Below are positions 24,245 to 31,491 of a stretch of 36,599 bases of DNA, piece by piece. The position numbers were made by a program, and so were the translations under genes. Every line of letters starts with the position of its first letter. The first letter of the stretch is position 1. Source of the DNA: a virus; IMG/VR virus record IMGVR_UViG_3300030117_003071, positions 1 through 36,599 of that record; one strand, written 5' to 3'. The notes beneath the pieces were generated by a model. The model had not been told where the DNA came from. It saw only the letters and a program-made list of their open reading frames with translations, and did not search any database.

Positions 24245-25507
24245 ATGGCTAACACAATCAGAATCAAAAAAAGAGCATCAAGCGGTTCTGCTGGTGCGCC
24301 TTCGACTTTAGCTCCTTCAGAATTAGCTTTTAATGAAAATACGGGTGATTTAAAACTGTATTACGGCTATGGAGATAATGGATCAGGTGAGGCAAGTTCT
24401 GTAATTGCTGTTGGTGGTTCGGGTGCTTTCTTCAATAAGACTGACACAAGAACAGCAAATACTATCCTTAGCGGACCAACGGCAGGCGGCGCAGCGGCTC
24501 CCACGTTCAGGTCACTTGTTGCGGCTGATTTATTAAAGCTGAATGAATTTACGGCTCCTGATGGTGCTGTTTCTCTAAACAGTCAAAAGATTACAGGCTT
24601 AGCAGCTCCGGCAGCTGATACTGACGCAGCCACTAAAGGATACGTTGATTCCACTAGTGAAGGATTAGACGTAAAGGATTCTTGCAAAGTCGCGACCACG
24701 GCGAATATCACACTTGCAAATACGCAAACCGTAGACGGTGTTTCTTTGGCGGCTAATGATCGGGTGCTCGTTAAAGATCAGAGCACAGCCAGTCAAAATG
24801 GATTGTACAAGGTTGTAGATGGTGGCAGTTGGACGAGAACCGATGATATGGCGGCATCGTCAGATGCTGCAGGTGCGTTTACATTTATAGAACAAGGCTC
24901 AGCCAATGCGGATATTGGGTTTGTCTGTACTTCTAACAAAGGAAGCGCGGTCGTGGGCACTAATAACTTAGCGTTCAGCACATTTTCATCTTCTGGAAAT
25001 GTTACGGCTGGAGATGGTCTTGATAAGTCTGGTAATGAATTAAGTGTCGATTTAAAAAGCAATGGTGGATTAGTTATTGAATCGACAGAGTTAGCCGTAA
25101 AACTAGATGCTAGTTCAATCACTGGAACGCTTGCTGTAGGAGATGGAGGGACAGGAGCAACATCAGCTAGTGCGGCTCGTACTGCTTTAGGGTTGGCTAT
25201 TGGTACAAATGTTGTTGCTTATGCGGCTGATTTAAATACGCTTAGTTCTTGCCAATCTGGAGGAGCTGCGGCTTTAGCTGCTCTGACTTCAACAGAAATT
25301 GCAATTCTCGACGGCGCAACTGTAACGACTTCCGAGCTAAATATCCTTGATGGTGTTACTAGCACAGCAACAGAATTAAATTTATTAGACGGTGTTACTG
25401 CTACAACGACCGAATTGAATTATGTAGACGGTGTTACCTCTGCAATTCAAACTCAACTAGATGCCAAACTAACGTCTAGTTCAACAGTTGATGGAGGAAC
25501 GTTCTAA
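24245..25507 (+). CDS. Tail fibre protein with C-terminal LDGVT repeats
   Basis: The 420-residue protein has the N-terminal module MANTIRIKKRASSGSAGAPS, then SELAFNENTGDLKLYYG, which attaches phage fibres in cyanophage-like viruses. A middle domain (ITGLAAPAADTDAATKGYVD; KVATTANITLANTQTVDGVS; NDRVLVKDQ; NGLYKVV) follows. The C-terminus has repeats of the form TELN-LDGVT (about residues 352-400), a trimeric beta helix. The gene ends immediately before another fibre gene with the same first six residues (MANTIR). Confidence 0.85.
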   Translation: MANTIRIKKRASSGSAGAPSTLAPSELAFNENTGDLKLYYGYGDNGSGEASSVIAVGGSGAFFNKTDTRTANTILSGPTAGGAAAPTFRSLVAADLLKLNEFTAPDGAVSLNSQKITGLAAPAADTDAATKGYVDSTSEGLDVKDSCKVATTANITLANTQTVDGVSLAANDRVLVKDQSTASQNGLYKVVDGGSWTRTDDMAASSDAAGAFTFIEQGSANADIGFVCTSNKGSAVVGTNNLAFSTFSSSGNVTAGDGLDKSGNELSVDLKSNGGLVIESTELAVKLDASSITGTLAVGDGGTGATSASAARTALGLAIGTNVVAYAADLNTLSSCQSGGAAALAALTSTEIAILDGATVTTSELNILDGVTSTATELNLLDGVTATTTELNYVDGVTSAIQTQLDAKLTSSSTVDGGTF

Positions 25508-27580
25508 ATGGCAAATACAATTAGGCACAAAAGAGGCACTAGTGACCCCAGTGCTTCGGACTTTTCTGCTACAGCAGAATTATTAGTTAATACGACTGAT
25601 GGTGGTTTATTTACAAAAAAGGATGATGGATCTGTTGTTGAAATAGGAGCTGGTGGAGGAGGCAGTACCACTTTATCTAGTGATGCACAAGGAAATACAA
25701 TAGGGGGAACAAACGCTGGTGATAGTTTCAGCGGCACATCTGCAGAAAAAAATACTCTGTTTGGATATAACGCAGGAACAGCCCTTGAAACTGGAGATGA
25801 GAATACTTTTTATGGATATGATGCAGGAAAGGTATGTACTTATCGACGTAATACTGCTATTGGATATAACGCAGGTATTGCTCTTGTTGACGGTCAACTA
25901 AATTCAATTTTAGGCTGGAAAGCGGCAGAATCTCTTACAACTGGTACGGGTAATACAATTGTTGGAGCCTACGAGGCTGGTAATAACATCACAACTGGAT
26001 CAAACAATATTGTATTAGGTCAGGCGTATGCAAACTCAACGGGTAGTAACAATATTGTCATAGGAAATGTTTCATTAATGAACTCTAGTGACTCTGAAAA
26101 TACTGTCATTGGAACTGGTGACATGTATTGTCAAAGTACTACTGGATCAATAGTTATAGGTCACGACGCTAGGCATGGACAAAGTGGTCCTGGTGGTGAT
26201 AATTGCATAACTTTAGGCTATACAAATATTACTCATTTCAGTATTCCTGGTATTAATTTTGAGTTAAAAGATAATGGTGGAGCCGCTACTAATGGTCAAG
26301 TATTAACTGCTGATAGTAATGGCTATGGGTATTGGGCTGATGCTGCGGGTGGTGGTGGTGGCGGATTGTCCAGTGATGCACAGCGAAATACAGTTGGTGG
26401 ATCTAATGCGGGTAATTCTTTTACAGGGACCGACGCAACAGATAACACTCTAATTGGATACGACGCTGGAACGGACATCACAACAGCAGACTATAACTCG
26501 TTTTACGGCTCATATGCTGGAGAAAATTGCACTACTGGTTCTTCGAATTGTGCGTACGGCTTTGAGGCTGGAGAAGCTTTAACTACAGGCCAGAAGAACG
26601 TTTTAATCGGACATGAGGCAGCAAGAGCGTCAACAGTGAATACAAATTGTGTTGCAATTGGTTATCAAGCTCTTAGAGATAATGTTGATGGAACTGAGGT
26701 TACCTGGCGTGGAAATGTTGCCATTGGTACGGAGGCTGGGCGTGGTTCTACAGCTTACAATAATACTTACGTTGGTTTTAAAGCAGGTCAATCACCTAGT
26801 GATGCATCAGGGCAAGTTTTTGTAGGGTATGAAGCAGGAGTATATAACCAAGGACACACAAACGTAGGTATTGGTTGGAAAGCCTTGGCAACGTATGGTC
26901 AACATTCTGATGGCGGTAGCTTTTCAAATGCTTACAACGTTGGGATTGGGAGGATGGCTGGATATGGGAGTAATGCAAGCGGTAGGTATAACGTCATGCT
27001 TGGCTTCCATACTATGTCTTCGAGGACTTCTGCAGATTCAGTCGTTGCTCTAGGGAAGGAAGCAGGCGATAGCATAACTACAGGTAGTGATAACGTCTTA
27101 ATTGGAGCTAATGCAGGATTTACAGGAACGAATAACCTTACCACTGGTTCAAATAATATTCTAATCGGACATGATGCAGCGGCTAGTTCGGCAACAGTTT
27201 CAAATGAAATAACACTTGGTGATAGCAATATTTCTAGCTTGCGTTGTCAAGTTCAAACGATTAGCTCTCTTTCTGATGAACGAGATAAAACACAAATAGA
27301 AGAATTACCTGTTGGGTTGGACTTTGTAAGTCAATTAAAACCTGTCAAGTTCAAATGGAAATCAAGAGAAGGTATAACAAAAGATGGGACAACTGAATCA
27401 GGTTTTATTGCTCAACAACTTCAAACAGCGCAAAAGGAAAATGACGCTGATTATTTAGGTTTAGTTTATGATAACGACCCTGAACGCCTGGAGGCTTCTT
27501 ACGGAAAGCTAATTCCCGTACTTTGCAAGGCGATACAAGAGCTTAAAATGGAAATTGAAACTCTTAAAAACAATGGCTGA
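25508..27580 (+). CDS. Large tail fibre with YadA-like repeats and S74 intramolecular chaperone
   Basis: The 690-residue protein has a fibre N-terminus (MANTIRHKRGTSDPSAS), then many repeats of the NT-IGYNAG / NNI-IG-DA type, as in trimeric autotransporter heads. The repeat region occurs twice, each opening with LSSDAQ-NT-GG-NAG (near residues 56 and 287). The C-terminus (DERDKTQIEELPVGLDFVSQ; LKPVKFKWKSREG; GFIAQQLQTA) is a peptidase S74 intramolecular chaperone that trimerises the fibre and then cleaves itself off, with the catalytic Ser at the start of the domain (LSDERDK). It overlaps the next gene by eight bases. Confidence 0.9.
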   Translation: MANTIRHKRGTSDPSASDFSATAELLVNTTDGGLFTKKDDGSVVEIGAGGGGSTTLSSDAQGNTIGGTNAGDSFSGTSAEKNTLFGYNAGTALETGDENTFYGYDAGKVCTYRRNTAIGYNAGIALVDGQLNSILGWKAAESLTTGTGNTIVGAYEAGNNITTGSNNIVLGQAYANSTGSNNIVIGNVSLMNSSDSENTVIGTGDMYCQSTTGSIVIGHDARHGQSGPGGDNCITLGYTNITHFSIPGINFELKDNGGAATNGQVLTADSNGYGYWADAAGGGGGGLSSDAQRNTVGGSNAGNSFTGTDATDNTLIGYDAGTDITTADYNSFYGSYAGENCTTGSSNCAYGFEAGEALTTGQKNVLIGHEAARASTVNTNCVAIGYQALRDNVDGTEVTWRGNVAIGTEAGRGSTAYNNTYVGFKAGQSPSDASGQVFVGYEAGVYNQGHTNVGIGWKALATYGQHSDGGSFSNAYNVGIGRMAGYGSNASGRYNVMLGFHTMSSRTSADSVVALGKEAGDSITTGSDNVLIGANAGFTGTNNLTTGSNNILIGHDAAASSATVSNEITLGDSNISSLRCQVQTISSLSDERDKTQIEELPVGLDFVSQLKPVKFKWKSREGITKDGTTESGFIAQQLQTAQKENDADYLGLVYDNDPERLEASYGKLIPVLCKAIQELKMEIETLKNNG

Positions 27581-27824
27581 AAGAACACCTGAAGAAGTCG
27601 CTAAAATCTTCACTAATGCAGGTGATAGCGTCACTTTCATAAATAATGTTTGCGCTCAGGAAGTAATTACGGATGAGGACAAAGAAGGATTGTCAAGGAA
27701 CGCGAGGCATTTAGAAATTATAAAAGCGTATAAGAAAGAAGACGGTACAACTTCTATTTGGACCACTGAGGATTTCACTGCTCAGGACACTGCGGTGGCT
27801 CTAGCTAAGTCAAAGTATGAATGA
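27573..27824 (+). CDS. Fibre-adjacent small protein, 83 aa
   Basis: The protein MAERTPEEVAKIFTNAGDSV continues as a helical, mixed-charge chain with AQEVITDEDKEGLSRNARHL near the centre. It starts inside the last codons of the large fibre and ends in an ATGA overlap with the zinc-finger gene. It resembles small proteins found next to fibres in marine phages; function unknown. Confidence 0.6.
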   Translation: MAERTPEEVAKIFTNAGDSVTFINNVCAQEVITDEDKEGLSRNARHLEIIKAYKKEDGTTSIWTTEDFTAQDTAVALAKSKYE

Positions 27825-28000
27825 TTAAAGATTTCGACGAATTTCTTATAATTAATAATAAGATCTACAAATGCGTGGGATCTATGGGGTCCATGCTTAA
27901 GAGTTGTCCTCATTGTGGGGATAAGTTTTTTACAAAAGAGCAACGTAAAATTTATTGTTCTGGTGCATGTAAGACGAGGGCTTATAGAGATAGAAATTGA
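27821..28000 (+). CDS. Small zinc-finger protein, 59 aa
   Basis: The gene starts in an ATGA overlap and ends in a TTGA overlap with the next gene. The protein contains CPHCGDKF and YCSGACKTRAYRDRN (residues 29-59), a treble-clef/FCS-like zinc finger that could bind nucleic acid or protein. No other domain is visible. It might regulate late expression or be a structural helper. The spacing of the four cysteines supports a real gene despite its size. Confidence 0.7.
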   Translation: MIKDFDEFLIINNKIYKCVGSMGSMLKSCPHCGDKFFTKEQRKIYCSGACKTRAYRDRN

Positions 28001-28671
28001 TTCCTAAAATTGAAATTCCTTCGATTGAAATCAAAACATATTTAATACAAGCACCTGTTGTTAATCCTCCAAACGTACCAATCAATGTACCGATAGGATT
28101 CCCAGTGATTGAAATGCCTTGTGTTAAAGCAAGGCGAGGTAATGAAAATGATGCTTTATTAAATAACGACCCAGATGGCAATTTGATTCTGTGTCCTGCA
28201 CAGACACCAAGTTATGAGCCTATGAATTACGAGCCTCATAAGCTTGTACCTATAAAAGAAGAAGAGCCTCAAAGATACGAAGAGCCAGAAATCCCTCCAG
28301 CAGCAGAAGTACCAGAAGCAACGCCAGAAGCGTGTCCTCCCGATGGTGCGCCTGAGATTGGAACAAAAGTAGAAGAAGGTACTAAACAGATTATTAAGTA
28401 TGAATTGGTAGGAAACCGTTGTGTAACTAGATATAAAAAATTAAATGTCCAACAACAGATAATTGATGCTATTCCTACAGTTCCTCAAGTTGTTAAAACT
28501 GGTTCAATAACGCTCGTAGCAACTACAGCAGCATTGTCAGCTCCACTGTTGTTGAAGACAATCAAGCCCATCATCAAGCAAATAGTAAAGAAGGTAAAGA
28601 AGCTACTAAAGAAAGATAAGGTGTTATCTATTTCTGAGAGGAGGAAGGCTCAGAGGGAGGCGAGGAAATAA
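27997..28671 (+). CDS. Pro-rich cyanophage-type protein with C-terminal membrane-like helix
   Basis: The 224-residue protein begins (TTG start, TTGA overlap) with IPKIEIPSIEIKTYLIQAPV and VNPPNVPINVPIGFPVIEMP, a Pro/Ile-rich N-terminus I recognise from marine cyanophages, where it is uncharacterised. It has cysteines (PCVKAR, ILCPAQ, EACPPDG, NRCVTRY), an acidic Pro-rich middle (EEPQRYEEPEIPPAAEVPEA), one hydrophobic segment (about 170-186, SITLVATTAALSAPLLL) and a Lys-rich tail. Membrane anchoring with a basic end is likely. Its 3' end overlaps the convergent gene by 44 bases. Confidence 0.7.
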   Translation: MIPKIEIPSIEIKTYLIQAPVVNPPNVPINVPIGFPVIEMPCVKARRGNENDALLNNDPDGNLILCPAQTPSYEPMNYEPHKLVPIKEEEPQRYEEPEIPPAAEVPEATPEACPPDGAPEIGTKVEEGTKQIIKYELVGNRCVTRYKKLNVQQQIIDAIPTVPQVVKTGSITLVATTAALSAPLLLKTIKPIIKQIVKKVKKLLKKDKVLSISERRKAQREARK

Positions 28672-29407
28672 GGTGTCGATGTGGTAAGACTTGGCCCATT
28701 TTAGGTTTCACTACGATGTCTTCACAGAGATTAAAGTAAGGAGAATCTGTGGCAAATTCAATTCCTTGTAGTTTTAATTTTCCACATTCACGTAATCTTG
28801 CTATATGCCAATCTAGTTTTTTATTATCAATTAGTTGCTGTTGATGTTCTCCTTGTAGCTTTGCATTTCTTAAACAACGCTCTTGAAATCTTTTATCAAG
28901 TGGCATGGAAAAAGTTAAACTTGCTCCGACATTAAGTGAGAAATTATCCTTGTGTCCTGTCCTTGTTCTTTGATGATATAAAATGTCTCCTTCGTCGCTG
29001 TAGACTGGGGAGTCGTACCAATATTCTCTAGGTTTTTGGAACGAATGTGAGTCAGTTATAAAAGGAGAAAATGTCAACATTGGTCCCTGACAAACAACAC
29101 CACCTCCATATTGGTTTTGTATAAGATTTCCTTGTAATGTCTGGATCGCCATATTAGTTAGCGATGCACTTGTATTTGCTACGGGGGCTGCTGTTTGTGA
29201 AGTATTAGCTAATGCGTTTGATCCACTAAATAATATTATTGCGAGAAAACTGAAGTAGTTTCTGTTGTGCTTTCTAGTATTGTTGTGCGGTTGATTGTTG
29301 TTACGTTCTGAAGACCAGGGCCAATGTAACTTTCTGCGTATTGAAACGCCTGACCTGGATTTGCAATCGTGACGTTTGGCTTCTGGTTTAAATCTGCTCC
29401 TGTCCAT
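28628..29407 (-). CDS. Exported cyanophage-type protein; start unclear
   Basis: From about residue 53 the protein shows a classic signal peptide: HNRNYFSFLAIILFSGSNALA, cleaved before NTSQ. The mature part (GVVCQGPMLTFSPFITDSHS; RTGHKDNFSLNVGASLTFSM; LDKRFQERCLRNAK; VLPHRHLI) resembles a family I recall from cyanophages, function unknown. The problem is the start: the only ATG is at 29407, giving an odd, very basic 50-residue N-extension inside the upstream gene (172-base overlap). The expected start, near 29290, has no ATG, GTG or TTG. A rare start codon, or frameshifting from the upstream gene near its stop, are alternatives. The last gene of a five-gene leftward cassette. Confidence 0.75.
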   Translation of the reverse strand: MDRSRFKPEAKRHDCKSRSGVSIRRKLHWPWSSERNNNQPHNNTRKHNRNYFSFLAIILFSGSNALANTSQTAAPVANTSASLTNMAIQTLQGNLIQNQYGGGVVCQGPMLTFSPFITDSHSFQKPREYWYDSPVYSDEGDILYHQRTRTGHKDNFSLNVGASLTFSMPLDKRFQERCLRNAKLQGEHQQQLIDNKKLDWHIARLRECGKLKLQGIEFATDSPYFNLCEDIVVKPKMGQVLPHRHLISSPPSEPSSSQK

Positions 29408-29661
29408 GTATAACTCGTTCCATTTATTGTTTCATTGATCGTTGTTGGTGGAGGTGAAAGAGTTGAGCCGTCAATAGAAAGATTCGTTCCATTGATCGTA
29501 TAAGTATGCCCAGTGTTGTAATCAGTAGAAACAATAGTTTCAGTGATGTTTTGTGTGGTCCGTGTAACGGCTGACATGGTTCCAGACGAGAAGTTTGGTA
29601 CGACGGGGACAGCATAAGAAGGTGTAAAAAAGAATAAAAATAATGATAAAAGGCTTTTCAT
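29236..29661 (-). CDS. Exported protein with signal peptide, 141 aa
   Basis: The N-terminus MKSLLSLFLFFFTPSYA is a signal peptide, cleaved before VPVVPN. The mature part is Thr/Asn-rich beta (TRTTQNITETIVSTDYNTGH; YTINGTNLSIDGSTL), with PGQAFQYAESYIGPGLQNVT. It resembles the exported protein encoded two genes upstream (29756-30256): both have T-NIT--T, Y-I/V-G-N and AF-(Y/F)-ES. It begins with a TAATG overlap behind the 31-residue peptide. No function known; likely acts in the periplasm or outer membrane. Confidence 0.75.
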   Translation of the reverse strand: MKSLLSLFLFFFTPSYAVPVVPNFSSGTMSAVTRTTQNITETIVSTDYNTGHTYTINGTNLSIDGSTLSPPPTTINETINGTSYTWTGADLNQKPNVTIANPGQAFQYAESYIGPGLQNVTTINRTTILESTTETTSVFSQ

Positions 29662-29756
29662 TATCTATGTATATCCATGTAGTGCTTCCACATTAAAAAA
29701 TTAAACCCAACAAGGATAACGACAGCAATAGCAGCAACAATAAGAGGAACGTGCAT
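29661..29756 (-). CDS. 31-aa single-helix membrane peptide
   Basis: MHVPLIVAAIAVVILVGFNF continues LMWKHYMDIHR: one transmembrane helix with a short charged C-terminus. Both ends are coupled by one-to-three-base TAATG overlaps with the exported-protein genes either side, exactly fitting the space between them. That fit, and the composition, argue strongly that it is expressed. It may be a holin-like, pinholin-like or scaffold peptide of the exported set; no homologue is recognised. Confidence 0.65.
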   Translation of the reverse strand: MHVPLIVAAIAVVILVGFNFLMWKHYMDIHR

Positions 29757-30256
29757 TACTTCACCGTCAGACTCGTTACTACTGAACCCACCGCAGAAGT
29801 GTTCGCCCCTCCAGCCGTAAGAGTCACAACTCCCGCAGAATTAATGGTCCCTGCGAGTGAACCTGCCACACCGCCCGACATCGTTAAAACTTCACCGTAC
29901 GCTGGCATGTCTGCCACCACACCTGAAGTCACATCAACTCCTGATCCTATTGGATTTGTAGCATCACCTTGAGTCCAACTTTCTGAGAAGGAGAAAGCCG
30001 ACCCAGCAGTATTCACGTCATACGCTCCGACATCAAGTGTTGCTGCTGTAGTAGCAGTACCAGCAGTTAACTTTCCGAAATGAGCATCAGTAGCAACTTT
30101 AATATTGGAACCTGAGACTGCATAAGTACTGCCTATACGGTTTGAATCTGTATAGGCTCCATTAACTGTCAACTGAGTTGAAGTTGTGATGTTATGTGTC
30201 ATATCTGCGTAAGCAGAAGGGGCTGCTAGGAATAGCAGCAAGAAAAGTTTCTTCAT
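29756..30256 (-). CDS. Exported beta-rich protein with signal peptide, 166 aa
   Basis: MKKLFLLLFLAAPSAYA is a clear signal peptide, cleaved before DMTHN. The mature part is Thr/Gly/Ala-rich (NITTSTQLTVNGAYTDSNRI; STYAVSGSNIKV; GSAFSFSESWTQGD), which suggests a secreted beta-sheet or repeat protein. This is a family I recall from marine cyanophages and cyanobacteria without known function. It overlaps the 2-TM protein gene by four bases and the 31-aa peptide by three. The DNA is relatively GC-rich in its 5' part on the plus strand, unlike neighbours. Confidence 0.75.
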   Translation of the reverse strand: MKKLFLLLFLAAPSAYADMTHNITTSTQLTVNGAYTDSNRIGSTYAVSGSNIKVATDAHFGKLTAGTATTAATLDVGAYDVNTAGSAFSFSESWTQGDATNPIGSGVDVTSGVVADMPAYGEVLTMSGGVAGSLAGTINSAGVVTLTAGGANTSAVGSVVTSLTVK

Positions 30257-30570
30257 GGGATCAATTTTCCACTTGGATCTACCTTCTTGCCTGTTATAGG
30301 ATCTATTCTGTCTTTGTTTGGTATAGGAGGAGCCTTTTGTGGCCCTATCTTACCGCCGCCATTCTTAGAAGGGGCAAGGCCAAATGCAGCTAAACTTCCA
30401 GAAAACACCGAAGCTATGAACGTGGGATCGAAATCAAGAATTTTCTGACCATTTGGCAAACGGACGTACGAAAAAGTTAACAGCGATGCGCTCCAAATCA
30501 ACACGATCAATTTGACTAAATCGCCAAGCCATTCGCGATCCTGTTCTTTTTTCTCTTCCTGTTCTTCCAT
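30253..30570 (-). CDS. Two-helix membrane protein, possible holin-like, 105 aa
   Basis: A charged N-terminus (MEEQEEKKEQDREWLGDLVK) leads to two hydrophobic segments (about 18-35 LVKLIVLIWSASLLTFSY and 50-66 FIASVFSGSLAAFGLA), then a Gly/Pro/Lys tail (KNGGGKIGPQKAPPIPNKDR). Size and topology fit holins, but no endolysin is nearby, so the lysis role is only inference. It is the first gene of the five-gene cassette of membrane/exported proteins, read from the divergent region 30571-30617. Confidence 0.65.
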   Translation of the reverse strand: MEEQEEKKEQDREWLGDLVKLIVLIWSASLLTFSYVRLPNGQKILDFDPTFIASVFSGSLAAFGLAPSKNGGGKIGPQKAPPIPNKDRIDPITGKKVDPSGKLIP

Positions 30571-30617
30571 TAAGACAGAGGTAAAGATAAGCTAAGACTA
30601 CACAAGAATAGTCCGAT

Positions 30618-30803
30618 ATGCCTCAAGAACTACTAGCAGCACTGATAGGGGCAGCTATTTCTGGAGCGTTAATGGTTTTAGCGAACCAAACGAACAAAAG
30701 GCAAAGAGATATACGTGAAATATTCCATCGTTTAAATGCTATTGATAAGGAAATTGCTACGCTTACGGCAAGACGTGACCCAAATGGATGGAGGAAAAGA
30801 TAG
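30618..30803 (+). CDS. Small membrane-anchored protein, 61 aa
   Basis: The N-terminus MPQELLAALIGAAISGALMV forms one membrane helix, and the rest (NKRQRDIREIFHRLNAIDKE) is a charged amphipathic helix. The plan resembles small cyanophage or phage proteins near lysis genes (spanin- or holin-like), but no lipobox or second helix is present. It is divergent from the exported cassette across a 47-base gap that contains GACTA-8-TAGTC (a weak inverted repeat). Confidence 0.6.
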   Translation: MPQELLAALIGAAISGALMVLANQTNKRQRDIREIFHRLNAIDKEIATLTARRDPNGWRKR

Positions 30804-30868
30804 CAGCAGCTAAAGCCAGAATTAAGGAGTTAGAAATATTGATTAAACACTGGGAAAAACAAAAATGA
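30788..30868 (+). CDS. 26-aa coiled-coil peptide
   Basis: ATG 30788 opens MEEKIAAAKARIKELEILIK, HWEKQK and stops at TGA 30868. It overlaps the end of the preceding gene by 16 bases in another frame, and its heptad-like composition looks non-random. It may partner with the 61-aa membrane protein. The small size keeps confidence low. Confidence 0.45.
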   Translation: MEEKIAAAKARIKELEILIKHWEKQK

Positions 30869-30944
30869 ATTGTTGGCACTATGGATAAAACTTAGCTAAT
30901 TTTTAAGTGGATCTGAATTAGATCTGCGATTAAGAGGAATGGAA

Positions 30945-31160
30945 CTAATCCCGCCTTACCCATAGCGGGATTTTTTTTAGATTAGCTTCGTAAGCTTTTG
31001 CAATCCTGTCTTCTAGTTCAAGCCTTTTGCTGATCGCATATAAACCTGTGTAAAGGGCATGAAATTTGTGAGTCTTTTTTTCTCTTCCATCAAGCTTGTA
31101 CCAGCGATTCATATTTTCAACTCGTTGATTATCTTCTTTAATCCATTCGGTTTTATACAT
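30945..31160 (-). CDS. Hypothetical protein, 71 aa
   Basis: The protein MYKTEWIKEDNQRVENMNRW continues YKLDGREKKTHKFHALYTGL and ends KKIPLWVRRD. It is soluble, basic and rich in aromatic residues; I have a faint memory of a similar MNRWY-LDGR-KK-H---LYTGL pattern in marine phages, function unknown. Its start codon overlaps in CATG with the ATG of the plus-strand gene, and its last codons lie in a rightward terminator stem. Confidence 0.65.
   Translation of the reverse strand: MYKTEWIKEDNQRVENMNRWYKLDGREKKTHKFHALYTGLYAISKRLELEDRIAKAYEANLKKIPLWVRRD
30947..30978 (+). terminator. Rho-independent terminator, rightward
   Basis: AATCCCGC/GCGGGATT (30947-30954 and 30965-30972; 8 bp) with a 10-base loop is followed by TTTTTTTT (30971-30978). 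It ends the unit 30618-30868. On the other strand it lacks a T-run, so leftward transcripts should pass. It overlaps the 3' end of the leftward gene at 30945. Confidence 0.88.
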
Positions 31161-31491
31161 GACAATTAATAAGTTAGTTGATTGGTTAATAGTTGAACCC
31201 TCTCTTGAGCAGGAGTTAAAACTCGAACTAGAAGAGAGGGCTATTTTACTTTCTGACGATCATCAAGAGACAGCAAATTTATGTGCTTCTTTATGGCGAC
31301 AGAATTGGTATAAAGACGAAATTTTAAAAAATTGTCTTGGAAGGATTGGAGATCTAGAAGGAAAATTAGTTCACATGGAAATGCAAAACTCTAGATCTTG
31401 TTGGCAGCGTTTACTTAAAAAGGTATTTCCTCAGAAGAAGATCTCCTCAAATCCTGAGATTGAAGCTGTGCTTCGGTCTTTTGTGGATTGA
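31159..31491 (+). CDS. Hypothetical phage protein, 110 aa
   Basis: MTINKLVDWLIVEPSLEQEL continues with a helical protein, including ANLCASLWRQNWYKDEILKN (about 39-58) and RIGDLEGKLVHME, a pattern I associate with small helical marine phage proteins of unknown function. Its ATG shares two bases with the ATG of the opposite gene (CATG at 31158-31161), so any promoter must lie within that gene. The 3' end overlaps the convergent SSB-like gene by 77 bases. Confidence 0.6.
   Translation: MTINKLVDWLIVEPSLEQELKLELEERAILLSDDHQETANLCASLWRQNWYKDEILKNCLGRIGDLEGKLVHMEMQNSRSCWQRLLKKVFPQKKISSNPEIEAVLRSFVD

Noticed and set aside
24793-25122. Leftward 109-codon frame in a fibre gene
   Set aside because: Low-complexity antisense of the fibre repeats; no promoter or ribosome-binding site.
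26400-27240. Repeated DNA inside the large fibre, considered as tandem repeat or CRISPR-like array
   Set aside because: The repeats follow codon phase and encode IGYNAG-type protein repeats; there are no constant-length spacers.
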